Shown: positions 1 through 10,135 of the stretch, one piece after another
How positions within the stretch are numbered: position 1 is the first letter of the stretch
Layout of the letters: every line of letters begins with the position of its first letter
Source of the DNA: Adiantum capillus-veneris
Taxonomy: Eukaryota > Streptophyta > Polypodiopsida > Polypodiales > Pteridaceae
Assembly (NCBI GenBank): GCA_014529385.2
Contig: CM043953.1
Span: 81,416,338-81,474,337 of the forward strand
DNA length: 58,000 bases
Direction: 5' to 3'
The notes under the pieces: generated by a model
Told to the model about the DNA's origin: nothing
Seen by the model: only the letters and a program-made list of their open reading frames with translations
Database searches by the model: none
Program-made: the position numbers and the translations under genes

Positions 1-480
1 TAAGACATGGTTAGAATGGCCAAGTGGTGGATCTCTGGCCTACACACTCCTACCAATACTTGGTTAGAATGGCCAAGTGGTGGATCTATGGTCTATCTTT
101 CCTATAAACACTATTTTAAATTGATAGATGGTGGACTTAGAAGAAACGAACCATTGCATCCACCTTGCAAAAGTTGGTTAGAATGGCCAAGTGGTAGATC
201 TTGGATGCACCCACTTTTCAAAATTTGGCTAGAATGGCCAAATAGTGAATGTAGTATCTACCTATCCTACATACTTTATTTAAATATTCATTGTGATGGA
301 TCTATATACACCAACAATTGTACCCACCTTTCAAAGGCTTGCTTAGAATGGCTAAGTGGTGGATTTTTGAGGCACCCACATTTCAAAGCTTGGTTAGAAT
401 GGACAAGTGGTGGATCTAAGATGGATACAATCTTGAAAATTTATCTCAAATGGTTTAACTTAAAGGATTCAAGATAACCT
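1..480 (+). repeat. CAAGTGGTGGA-family minisatellite array, in-frame 165-bp periodicity
   Basis: Cores resembling GAATGGCCAAGTGGTGGATCT begin near 14, 67, 181, 232, 346 and 397. From 67 on the spacing alternates 114, 51, 114, 51, giving a 165-bp higher-order unit. All these distances are multiples of three, so one reading frame (7-477) stays open and repeats the peptide LEWPSGGS. The array is clipped by the window start. No domain is recognisable in the predicted peptide, and the same repeat in other frames further along does not preserve coding. I therefore treat the open frame as a by-product of the repeat period, not as a gene. Confidence 0.8.
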
Positions 481-712
481 ACCTTGAAAAGATTATTCTA
501 GATGACTATGGGATCTAGGATACACCTACTTTGGCTATCAAATGTCTAAATTGGATAAGTATTTGAGTTTAGAATCTAAAAGTTTTGAAGAGAGTAATAA
601 AAATGTTATGTGTCAATTTAATTTATACTCTTTCAAAGCGTTATTACATTCAATGTGTCATTATAGATTCTACTAGTTATTTGTGTTTTCTTTGATTTCA
701 GAGAAAAAATGA
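481..712. other. Non-coding stretch, probable intron end
   Basis: AT-rich sequence without a credible ORF. It ends in a T-rich run and CAG at 699-701, which looks like a plant 3' splice junction before the coding stretch that opens at 713. Confidence 0.4.
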
Positions 713-1881
713 TTCAAAAACAAAAAATCTGTGACGGTTCCTGTTAATATTGACTTTGCAACTGATGATAAGAGAAAATGGTACTTAGACGTTTATGGAG
801 GTGAAGCACAATTTCATAAAGTGCATGTCTTTGTGGCTAGTGACGAAGATGAGAATAGATTTGATGATCTAGGGCAAGTAGTCTCTGCAAGTGTTTCAAT
901 AGTTGAAGGACATCCTGACATTGAGTGCATTAATATTGGGATACCTGGAAATACTGGGTTCCAACTATTGGCAAATTCCTATGTCGTTGAAAAAATGGTC
1001 AAAGACAAGGAAGAGACAATGTTTTCACGAGGCTGGGATGTTAATGAAGATTTATTTGATATCACTGTAGATAGGCTACAAGATGTAATTATTATTGCTT
1101 TAAAAGGCAAGCAAGTGAAGAATAAGAAATCAATTAAGAAGACCACAACCGAAAAGGCAAGAGGTGTTACAACAACTGGTGTTGCAGATGTAGATAAGGC
1201 CATTTTGAGATCAAAGGACACAAGCAATCAACCCTTATTAAGGTTTGTGGAGCCTGATTGCTTAGAGAACGAGGTCCAAAAAGCAAAGAAGAGTGCTACA
1301 GGAGGTATGGAAAAGTATTCGCCATACTTCCTTTTCAAGTATAAGGAATATGAGATTTCCATCACTAATTGTTTTCTTGCTCCTGATCATTATAATTGTT
1401 GTCAGCTAAAGCCTGATCAAGTACAAAATTGTATGTCCTTCTTTGGAGCAAGTGCAAATCGCCCTTCATCATGTGCTTATCTAATTCCTGTAAAGAATTG
1501 TGGCCAAAAGTCTGGAGTTCCAATGACATGTACTGAGGTAGAAGAAGAAAGACTTGTTGAATACAAGTTTTGGATCATTGATGGAGAACACTCAATTTAT
1601 GTAGCCAAAATGTTAAGATTTCAAAAAATGAAAAAGGATGGTGGCTCCCAGGATCAATACAACTTTATGAGAAAATAAAGGCCCGGATTGTTGTAGATCC
1701 ATCCCCACAAGTTGCAACAGCCATATCATCCATAGAAAATGAGGAGGCCAAGGTGCTATATGTTAAGCAACCTTACAGTGATATTCTCAAGCATCTTCGC
1801 AGTCAGTGGATATTTCAAAAACGCCCATCACGTCCAAACATTGGTGAAAAGGAAGGTGCAGAATCTCACACACCTTGGGAT
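713..1881 (+). pseudogene. Exon-like coding block with DGEHS motif (possible ParB-like fold), one frameshift
   Basis: An open frame runs from 713 (after TGA at 710-712) to TAA at 1676-1678. No in-frame ATG opens it; the first possible start is GTG at 731, so this looks like an internal exon. Near residues 280-295 it reads FWIIDGEHSIYVAKML, which resembles the D-G-x-H-R/S turn of ParB/sulfiredoxin-type domains. That resemblance is weak and was judged by eye. From about 1650 the sensible frame shifts and continues to 1881 (reading ...KARIVVDPSP...TPWD), followed by a good donor, GTAAGT, at 1882. The family is not recognised. The frameshift could be a real mutation or an assembly error. Codon use is ordinary for a plant gene, and the downstream blocks to 3356 appear to belong to the same gene. 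Confidence 0.5.
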
Positions 1882-1968
1882 GTAAGTTTTCTTTTTCTTT
1901 CTCCCTCGTGGTTATATAATGATAAAACAACTAAAATTCTTAGATTTAATTTGTTTTGGTTTTGCAAG
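1882..1968 (+). other. Probable intron
   Basis: GTAAGT donor at 1882, T-rich interior, and an acceptor-like TTTTGCAAG ending near 1968. The flanking blocks are coding-like, but their phase does not match exactly, so the junctions are approximate. Confidence 0.45.
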
Positions 1969-2702
1969 CATTTCTTAAAATGGCAAGGATTTCTGCTGGT
2001 GCATCATTCATCACCAAACAAGCTCATATGGTCACTTACTCTGATCCTATTTATGATCGATGGCTGAAGATTATAGAGAAATTAGAGAGAGAGAATAAGA
2101 AGCCAATGGCCACAGTTTTTAGATATTTGTGTGGTCTAGACGAAGATGAAGTAGAAAAGATTCAAACAGAAATAGAGAGTGGAATGATTGTTTTGTCTAA
2201 GGGTGCAAAGGACACACCAAGTGTAATGGACATGACTGATCGTATCAAGCAACTGAAACAAGATCGAATTATTCAAGATGAGTTGCTTGAGCAATTCAAT
2301 TTGCTCCATGAGGAGAATCCATGTGAAAATTGGGAGAAGCTTTCTACCACATACAACATCAATGATGTTGTTTACTCCCATTTCTTGACAGTCTGTGATA
2401 CTTGGCTGACATCACAACTACAACGTGGTACAAAGAAGATTGATTTTCCTGAAGAGGCAAGAAAATATATCCAATGGACGATCAACATTGTAAAAGATAA
2501 AGCAGATTCAATTATAGATCTTCCATGGTCTATATACGTTGTCAGTCTTCAAATGGAGGGAAGATCTTACTTAGAGCACCATCTAAACAACCCTATCCCT
2601 ATAGGATTGTGTATCTTGGACAACACACGTGATTTGGAGAGCAATCTACAATGGTCAGCTGAAAGATTCAAAGATCTCATAGATGGAATTATGGCTATTG
2701 CA
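1969..2702 (+). pseudogene. Second exon-like block of the DGEHS gene
   Basis: An open frame without stops reads from about 1971 (AFLKMARISAGASF...) to ...DGIMAIAG, where a donor-like G|GTGGGT follows at 2703. The protein is hydrophilic, about 245 residues, and holds a Glu/Lys-rich helical segment (KQLKQDRIIQDELLEQFN). No domain is recognised. The 733-bp length and its position right after the predicted intron support a shared gene with the block ending at 1881. The exon phase mismatch with the upstream block, and frameshifts on both sides, suggest the locus is decaying. Confidence 0.45.
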
Positions 2703-2761
2703 GGTGGGTCAATAGAACTATCCTTTATTTTTTGAATAATAAAGACTATGTGCAGTTACAG

Positions 2762-3356
2762 TCTGCTTTGCAAAGTATGACAAACATGGTTAAAATACAA
2801 TTTGTTGGGGCATTGCACAATGTGAAGCATTTGGAATTTATTGGTGCTATAGAATTCTTCACCACACTGTGTTCTTGAGCAAGGGAGATGTCTTTGAGGG
2901 ACTTATTAGTTCTTTAAATCTAGGGACACAATCCATAATACTAGATGCAGGACACCTTGATCTAGATTTTGGAAGTGTGAGTCAATTGTCAGATGTCGAG
3001 TTTCTACAACTTAAGAAGGAGCTGACAATGAAGCAATGCATTCAAAAGTATTGCAAAGAAGATTTAAAGCTTATTGACATGTTCAATGATGGCTACATAA
3101 TAGAGTTGGGACTTAAGCAGAAAAGGGAAGTGTTATGCCTTGTGGACAATATTGATGACCAAAGAAAGCTTAAAACAAGACTTTTGAGCATTGCAAATCA
3201 GCACGATGATGTCAAAAAATGGGCAAAACTTCAAAGTGATCAATTAGATCAGCCCACATTGATGACCATGGAGTATTGAATACGGTAGGAGCATCAACAA
3301 GTGAGACACCCATATCAGTTACAGACTTTTTGAACCTTGAAGCAAGTATGAGCTAA
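2762..3356 (+). pseudogene. C-terminal block of the DGEHS gene, two frameshifts
   Basis: Three successive frames read as one protein-like sequence. Frame one (2762 to about 2860) reads SALQSMTNMVKIQFVGALHN. It shifts near 2865 into the frame that stays open to 3279 (SKGDVFEGLISSLN...). It shifts again near 3260 into a frame reading DDHGVLNTVGASTSETPISV that ends at TAA 3354-3356. The AG at 2759-2760 could be the acceptor. Two single-base shifts in 600 bp point to a pseudogene or to consensus errors. No known domain was recognised; the tail is Ser/Thr-rich. Confidence 0.4.
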
Positions 3357-3752
3357 GCTTCTATACCCACTTGTCATGTAATTAAGCTTTTTATTTTGAA
3401 ATAAGTTTAATATCGTTTTTTAAACATGTAATGATAGTTTCATCATGTATATTGTCAAGTATATTAATCATTGATTTAAGATCTTTGACTTTATTTTTGC
3501 TCAAAATTATCATGCAATGAACCTTATCTTAATAGTTTAAAATTGTAGGAAAGATAAATCAATACTTATTACATCAATAATTTGAAGTAACATATCTACT
3601 AAAAAATATTTTAATGTAAATTGACATACAAAAAACTGATTCTTTGCTATGTTGAATTGATACTTCATGACATAAAAAACTTAACTAAAACATATAGTCT
3701 ACAACATTTGACATTTTTTAACCAAAATATGTTAAACATTTTTTTATTGCAG
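3357..3752. other. Non-coding AT-rich spacer or intron
   Basis: About 400 bp of AT-rich sequence with stops in all frames. It ends in a T-rich run and GCAG at 3749-3752, a credible 3' splice acceptor for the SET-like exon that follows. Confidence 0.4.
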
Positions 3753-4309
3753 ACTCAAAAATGATAAGAGATATTAAAAGACAATGTCTTTCACATTATG
3801 TGTGGCATGATGATACTCTTGGTATACAAACTTTTCCAATTCCAAAGGATAAAGTCTTTGAGATAAGTGGTATTATCTTTGAAGTACGAGCTTCCAATAC
3901 ACAAGGAGCTGGTTATGGGCCTTTTGTGCATACACATCTTCAAAAGAGTATGACTATTCTCCATTATGGTGGTGATAAGTATTTCCATGATACTTGGAAT
4001 AAGTTGTGCAAGATATCTCCAAGGGCATCTAGGTACTCACTTCTGGAGGATCCAAATGTCAATTGTGTGGACAATGAGATATATATTGTTGGTGATGTAA
4101 AAGATGGAAATTTGGCAGGATATATAAATAGTACTCATGGTCTATGTATGAGCCCAAATGTATGTTATAATTTTGATCTCAATTTTCCACCTTGGCATAA
4201 AGCCATTACAACACAAATTAGCTTGGATAAATGTGGCTATGATTGTGCTGAAATTCTACACCACATAGAAAGTGGTGAAGAGCTTCTTGTAGAATATGAA
4301 TTTACATGA
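3753..4309 (+). CDS. Divergent SET-domain protein, C-terminal exon
   Basis: The open frame from 3755 (ATG at 3761) to the stop at 4307-4309 gives about 182 residues with the landmarks of a SET lysine-methyltransferase fold in order. These are GAGYGPF (the G-x-G entry strand), ILHYGGDKY, GDVKDGNLAGYINST where the family has the N-H-S-C knot region, PNVCYNF, and a C-terminal SGEELLVEYEF resembling the usual G-E-E-L-x-x-x-Y. SET enzymes transfer methyl groups from S-adenosylmethionine to lysines, mostly on histones. Here the NHSC motif is altered (NSTHG), so catalysis is doubtful. The T-rich GCAG just upstream suggests a spliced exon, so the true N-terminus lies elsewhere. It may belong to the DGEHS gene upstream or be independent. 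Unlike its neighbours, the exon has no stop or frameshift. Confidence 0.6.
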
Positions 4310-5219
4310 CATCACTCAAATCTCATGATAAAGTCCCTTATATGAAAGTTATTGATAACCCATTTGAAACCGACTCATTACTGAGTATGTATTATGATAA
4401 ACACCGTGAGTTGTGATGGCATTACCATGTTATGCAATGAATACTTGATTTCATACAAAAATCTATTCCTAAAGTGATATCCATAGAATTTCACAAGATT
4501 TTTGGAGCTTGCATAATAATGCTCTATTTCAAAGTTCATGTATCATGTTAAACATAATCCATACAAGAATTTGTATCTCATTGTACATATTTTATCAGAG
4601 CATAAACTTATGCATTAGCAATTTATGAAATAGTTCATTTTGAATGCATTTTTTATTTTGTACCGTTAAGAATATCCCAATAGTGGATTTTGGATGTACC
4701 AAAACCATGTAAAACTTATTTGGAATAGCTAAACATTAAGTAAAGGATGCACTTTTCCATCCATACCTTGCTTAAAGTGTCTTGATGGTGGATTGAAAGT
4801 TTCCTTGATCCTCTCAAGAAAATTTTTAGATTGGACAACTGGCTGATCTAGGATGCACCCTTATTTACACAATGTTCTTTGAATGAAAAAGTACTAGTTT
4901 ATTGAGTACACCAACCACCCTTCCACAACTTGTTTGGAATGTTTGGTTTAAGATGATGCCACCTTCTAAGACTTGTTTATAATGGCCAAATGGTAATTCT
5001 AAGTTTCACTCATTTGTCTTTTGGTTACTTAGAAGCACCAAGTTATGGGTATACATTTCACATGCCATTTCTAGGATGGACTTTGAATCTTCATTGGTTC
5101 TACACACACAACCAACACAAACAATTTCATTGTCAAGTACCATGTGCACTTTTTTTCTAGATTCAAAGTCCATCCTAAAAATGAAAGAAGTGGTAGACCT
5201 TATTCTTGAATGATCCTTT
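4310..5219. other. Non-coding spacer with scattered minisatellite cores and one hairpin
   Basis: Likely 3' flank of the SET-like exon, then AT-rich DNA. From about 4690 it contains isolated degenerate copies of the CAAGTGGTGGA core (for example near 4780, 4840 and 4985). A 19-bp inverted repeat lies at 5072-5090 / 5159-5177. No gene is supported. Confidence 0.5.
5072..5177. repeat. Inverted repeat, 19-bp perfect arms, 68-nt loop
   Basis: Left arm 5072-5090 contains GGATGGACTTTGAATCT; right arm 5159-5177 is its reverse complement (AGATTCAAAGTCCATCC at 5159-5175). The loop is 68 nt. It could be a tiny foldback or MITE remnant, or a template-switch product. Confidence 0.75.
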
Positions 5220-5935
5220 ATGATCGAATGGAGCATAGCTTGGACAAGTTATAGAAGTTATGGTTCTCTATGCTTCAATAGAGCTTAGATTTAGAGGTGG
5301 ACCTTGTGACTCTCTATGCTAGAATGGAACTTTGCTTGGACATGTGGTGGACCTTGTGGCTACCTATGGTGGAATGGAGCATAGCTTGAACAAGTGTTGT
5401 ATTTAATGGCTCTCTATGCTTCAATAGAGCATAAATTGGACAAGTGGTGGACCTTATCGTCCTCTATGCTTTAATGGAGTATAGCTTAGACAAGTGGTGG
5501 ACCTTATGGATCTCTGTCTTTCAATAGAGCAGAGATTGGACACGTGGTGAACCTTGTATCTTTCTATGCTTGAATGGGTTAGTTCCTTGGACAAGTGGTG
5601 GATCTTATGGATCTATACCCTTCAATAAAGCATAGACTAGACAAGTGATGGACCTTGTGTTTTTCTATGCTTGAATCGTTGGACAAGTGGTGGGTCTTGT
5701 GGCTCTCTATGTTTGAATGGAGCATAGATTGGACAAGTGGTGGACCTCATGGATCCCTATACTTGAATAAAGTATAGATTGGGACCTTATGGTCCTCTAT
5801 GCTTGAATGAAACATAGCTTGGACAAGTGGTGAACCTTATGGCTCTCTATGTTTCAATAGGGCATATATTAAACAAGTGGTGGATCTTATGGTCCTCTAT
5901 AACTCAATAGATCTTGGCATGGACAAGTGGAATGA
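5220..5935 (+). repeat. Minisatellite array, about 50-bp unit (ATAGCTTGGACAAGTGG type)
   Basis: Tandem degenerate units of roughly 50 bp, each with GGACAAGTGGTGGACCTTA followed by a CTCTATGCTT-(A/G)AATGGAGCATAG stretch. Clear core starts sit near 5438, 5488 and 5538. The core is the same CAAGTGGTGGA motif as in the arrays at 1-480 and 6577-9611 but the spacer differs, so it is a sister array in one repeat superfamily. No ORF spans it. Confidence 0.75.
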
Positions 5936-6165
5936 AAAGTTAGTGAATCTAAGATGGATTTTTTCTCTTTCTCCACCATGTTTAGAATGGTCTTGTGATG
6001 GATCTTGGATGCACCAAACCTTTCTTAATTTGTTTCAAAAGGGCAAGTACTAAATACAAGATACAATTTTCCTTCTTACATCTTGCTCAAAGTGGCTTGG
6101 TGGCGGCTTAAGATTTCCCTTACTCTTCAACAAGAACTTGAACATAACATCTCCAAGTGATGCAT

Positions 6166-6576
6166 CTAAGAAACAATATGTGTTCTATAACTTTTTAGAA
6201 TGGACAAGTGATAGATCTAAAATGGAACAAAGATTCTATAAGTTGTTAAAAATAGTCACTTATTGTGGATCAAGGATGGATTAGTGGTGAAAAATGTTTG
6301 TGGTGGATTTAGAATACACTCACTCTGACAGAAGCCATTAAGGTTGACCAAGTGGTGGACCTTGGATGGATGGACAATTCAACAACTATGATTGAATCTT
6401 TGATTGAGCTAGTATCTACTCTTCCATGATTTCTAGATTGGCCAAGTGGTGGATCTAAGATGAGTACTAGTCTTCCACAACTTCTTTTAATTCAATAGAT
6501 AGGATGCACACCAACATTCAAAACTTCATTAGAACGAATTTGATTTTATTTAGGATGCATCCTTCATTGCACAAAC
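6166..6576 (+). repeat. Left 411-bp direct repeat bracketing the satellite array
   Basis: Begins CTAAGAAACAATATGTGTTC and ends ...CATTGCACAAA. A close copy of the same length lies at 9612-10022, an offset of 3446 bp. The segment itself carries several CAAGTGGTGGA cores. The pair brackets the higher-order array. Confidence 0.8.
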
Positions 6577-9500
6577 TATATATAATGATAAGATGGCAGA
6601 TTTAGGATCTAGGATGTAAATGGCCAAGTGGTGGATCTAGGATCTACTCATCCCACAAACATTGTGTACAATTACAAGTGTTATGATGGCCAAGTGTTGA
6701 ATGCACCTAACTTTAAGACATGGTTAGACTGGCCAAGTGGTGAATCTAGGAGACACCAACAATTGGATCCACAATTCAAGCCTTCGTTATAATGGCCAAC
6801 TGGTAGATCTTTGATGTATCTAATTTCCAATTCTTAGTTTAAATGGCCAAGTGCTGAATCTAAGATCTACTCATCCCACAAACATTGTGAAAAATTACCA
6901 GTGTTATGATGACCAACTGTTGTTTGCACCTAACTTTAAAACATGGTTAAAATGGCCAAGTGGTGGATCTTTGATGTATCTACTTTCCAATTTTTAGTCT
7001 AAATGGCCAAGTGGTGAATTTAGGATCTACTCATCCCACAAACATTGTGTAAAATCACAAGTGTTATGATGGCCAAGTGTTGATTGAACCTAACTTTAAG
7101 ACATGCCTAGAATAGCCAAGTGATGGATCCTTGATGCAATTACTTCCCAATTCTTAGTCTAAATGGCCAATTGTTGAATCTAGGATCTACTCATCCCACA
7201 AACATTGTGTAAAATCACAAGTGTTATGATGGCCAAGTATTGATTGCACCTAACTTTAACACATGGTTAGAATGGCCAAGTGGTGGATCTTTGATGCACC
7301 TACTTCCCAATTCTTAGTGTAAATGGCCAAGTGGTGGATCTAGGATCTACTCATCCCACAAACATTGTGTAAAATTACAAGTGTTCTAATGGCCAAGTGT
7401 TGAATGCATCTAACTTTAAGAAATGGTTAGAATGGCCAAGTGGTGGATTTAGGAGACACCAACAATTGGATCCACAATTCAAGCCTTCATTATAATGGCC
7501 AAGTGGTAGATCTTTGATGTATCTAATTTCCAATTCTTAGTCTAAATGGCCAAATACTGGATCTAGGATCTACTCATCCCACAAACATTGTGTAAAATTA
7601 CAAGTATTATGATGGCCAACTGTTGATTGCACCTAACTTTAAGACATGGTTAGAATGGCCAAGTGGTGGATCTTTGATGCACCTACTTTCAAATTTTTAC
7701 TCTAAATGGCCAAGTGGTGGATCTAGGATCTACTCATCCCACAAACATTGTGTAAAATCACGTGTTATGATGGCCATGTTTTAAATGCACCTAACTTTAA
7801 GACATGGTTAGAATGGCCAAGTCGTGGATCTAGGAGACACCAACAATTGGATCCACATTTTAAGCCTTTGTTAATGGCCAAGTTGTGGATCTTTGATGCA
7901 CTTACCTCCCAATTCGTAGTGTAAATGGCCAAGTGGTGGACGTCGATTCTACTCATTCCACAAACATTGTGTAAAATTACAAGTTTTGTGATGGCCAAGT
8001 GCGGAATGCACCTAACTTTAAGACATGGCTAGAATGGCCAGGTGGTGGATCTACGAGACACCAGCAATTGGATCCACAATTCAAGCCTTCGTTATAATGG
8101 CTAAGTGGTGGATCTTTGATGTATCTAATTCCCAAATTTAGTCTAAATGACCAAGTTGTGGATCTACGATCTACTCATCCCATAAACATTGTGTAAAATT
8201 ACAAGTGTTATGATGGCCAATTGATAACTGCACCTAACTTTAAGACATGGCTAGAATGGCCAAGTGATGGATCTAGGAGACACCAACAATTGGATCCACA
8301 ATTCAAGCCTTCGTTATAATGGCCATGGTCGATCCTTGATGCCAAAATGGCCAACTGTTGGATCTAAGATCTACTCATCCCACAAACATTGTTTAAAATC
8401 ACAAGTGTTATGATGGCCAAGTGTTGATTGCACCTAACTTCAAGACATGGTTAGAATGGCCAAGTGGTGGATCTAGGATCTACTCATCCCACAACATTGT
8501 GTGAAATCACAAGTATTATTATGCCAAGTGTTGAATGCATCTAAATTTAAGACATGGTTAGAATGGCCAAGTGGTGGATCTAGGAGACACCAACAATTGG
8601 ATCCACAATTCAAGCCTTTGCTATAATTGCCAAGTGGTGGATCTTTGATGTACCTATTTCCTAATTATTAGTCTAAATGGCCAAGTGGTGGATCTAAGAT
8701 CTACTCATCCCACAAACATTGTGTAAAATTACAAGTCTTATGATGTCCAAGTACTGAATTCACCTAACTTTAAAACATGGTTAGAATGGCCAAGTGGTGG
8801 ATCTAGGAGACACCAATAATTGGATCCACATTTCAAGAATTTGCTATAATGGGCAAGTGGTGGATCTTTGATACATCTACTTCCCAATTCTAAGTCTAAA
8901 TGGCCAAGTGGTGGATCTGGTATCTACTGATTCCACAAACATTTTGTAAAATTACAAATGGTATGATGGCCAAGTGCGGAATGCACCTAGCTTTAATACA
9001 TGGCTAGAATGGCCAAGTGGTGGATGTAGGAGACACCAACAATTGGATCCACAATTCAAGCCTTCGTTATAATGGCTAAGGGGTGTATCTAATTCCAAAT
9101 GCTTAGTCTAAATGACCAAGTGGTGGATCTAGGATCTACTCATCCTATAAACATTGTGTAAAATTACAAGTGTTATGATGGCCAAGTGCTAAATGCACCT
9201 AACTTTAAAACATGGCTAGAATGGCCAAGTGGTGGATCTAGGAGACACCAAAAATTGGATCCACAATTCAAGCCTTCATTATAATGGCCAAGTGGTGGAA
9301 GTTTGATGTATCTAATTCCCAATTCTTAGTCTAAATAGCCAAGTGGTGGATCTAGAATCTACTCATCCCGCAAACATTGTGTAAAATTACAAGTGTTATG
9401 ATGGCCAAGTGTTGATTGCATCTAGCTTTAAGACATGGTTAGAATGGCCAAGTGGTGGATCTTTGATGCACCTACTTCCCAATTTGTAGTCTAAATGGCC

Positions 9501-9611
9501 AAGTGGTGGATGTAGAATTTACTCATCCCACAAACATTGTGTAAAATCATGATGGCCAAGTGTTGATTGCACGTAATTTTAAGACATGGTTAGAATGGCC
9601 AAGTGGTGGAT
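6577..9611 (+). repeat. Higher-order minisatellite array (160-bp and about 223-bp units)
   Basis: About sixteen units can be counted by the marker CTACTCATCCCACAAACATT. Unit starts are either about 160 bp or about 220 bp apart. Within a unit the core AATGGCCAAGTGGTGGATCT recurs at spacings of 51, 66 and 43 bp (sum 160). The longer unit has an extra 63-bp subunit containing AGACACCAACAATTGGATCC. For example, cores at 7270, 7321, 7387 and 7430 make a trimer, while 7321 to 7544 makes a tetramer. Units are diverged by substitutions and small indels, so the array is not freshly amplified. ORFs here are short and not conserved between units. Confidence 0.85.
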
Positions 9612-10022
9612 CTAAGAAAAAATATGTGTTCTATAACTTTTTAGAGTGGCCAATTGGTAGATCTAAAATGCAACAAAGTTTCTATAAGTTGTTTAAAATA
9701 TTCATTTATTGTGGATCAGGGGTGTGATAAGTGGTGAATTTTTTTTTGGTGGATTTAGAATACACTCATTCTGACAGAATCCATTAAGGTTGGCCAAGTG
9801 GTGGACCTTGGATGGATGGACAGTTCAACAACTATGATTGAATCTTTGTTTGAGCTAGTATCTACTCTTCCCCTATTTCTAGATTGGCCAAGTGGTGGAT
9901 CTAAGATGAGTACTAGTCTTCCACAACTTGTTTTGATTCAATATATAGGATGCACACCACCATTCAAAACTTCATTAGAACAACTTTGCTTTTATTTAGG
10001 ATGCATCCTTCATTGCACAAAT
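9612..10022 (+). repeat. Right 411-bp direct repeat bracketing the satellite array
   Basis: Counterpart of 6166-6576, same order and length with scattered substitutions. It ends about 110 bp upstream of the first FCP1-like exon. Confidence 0.8.
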
Positions 10023-10135
10023 TGAAAAAAAAGTGATGATTATGTGGATGTCAATAATCATGTCAAAATATCTTGTTTGTTAATATGTCATTCTCTAGGA
10101 GGCTATTGTGTGGTCTTTCATTGTTTTTTTCTTAG

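Noticed and set aside
7-477. 156-codon ORF as a genuine repeat-protein gene
   Set aside because: It is entirely minisatellite; the period explains the open frame and no domain, splice site or conserved frame in the sister arrays supports it.
6577-9611. CRISPR-like array
   Set aside because: Repeats and spacers both recur and are degenerate, repeat spacing is irregular, there are no cas genes, and the context is a plant genome.
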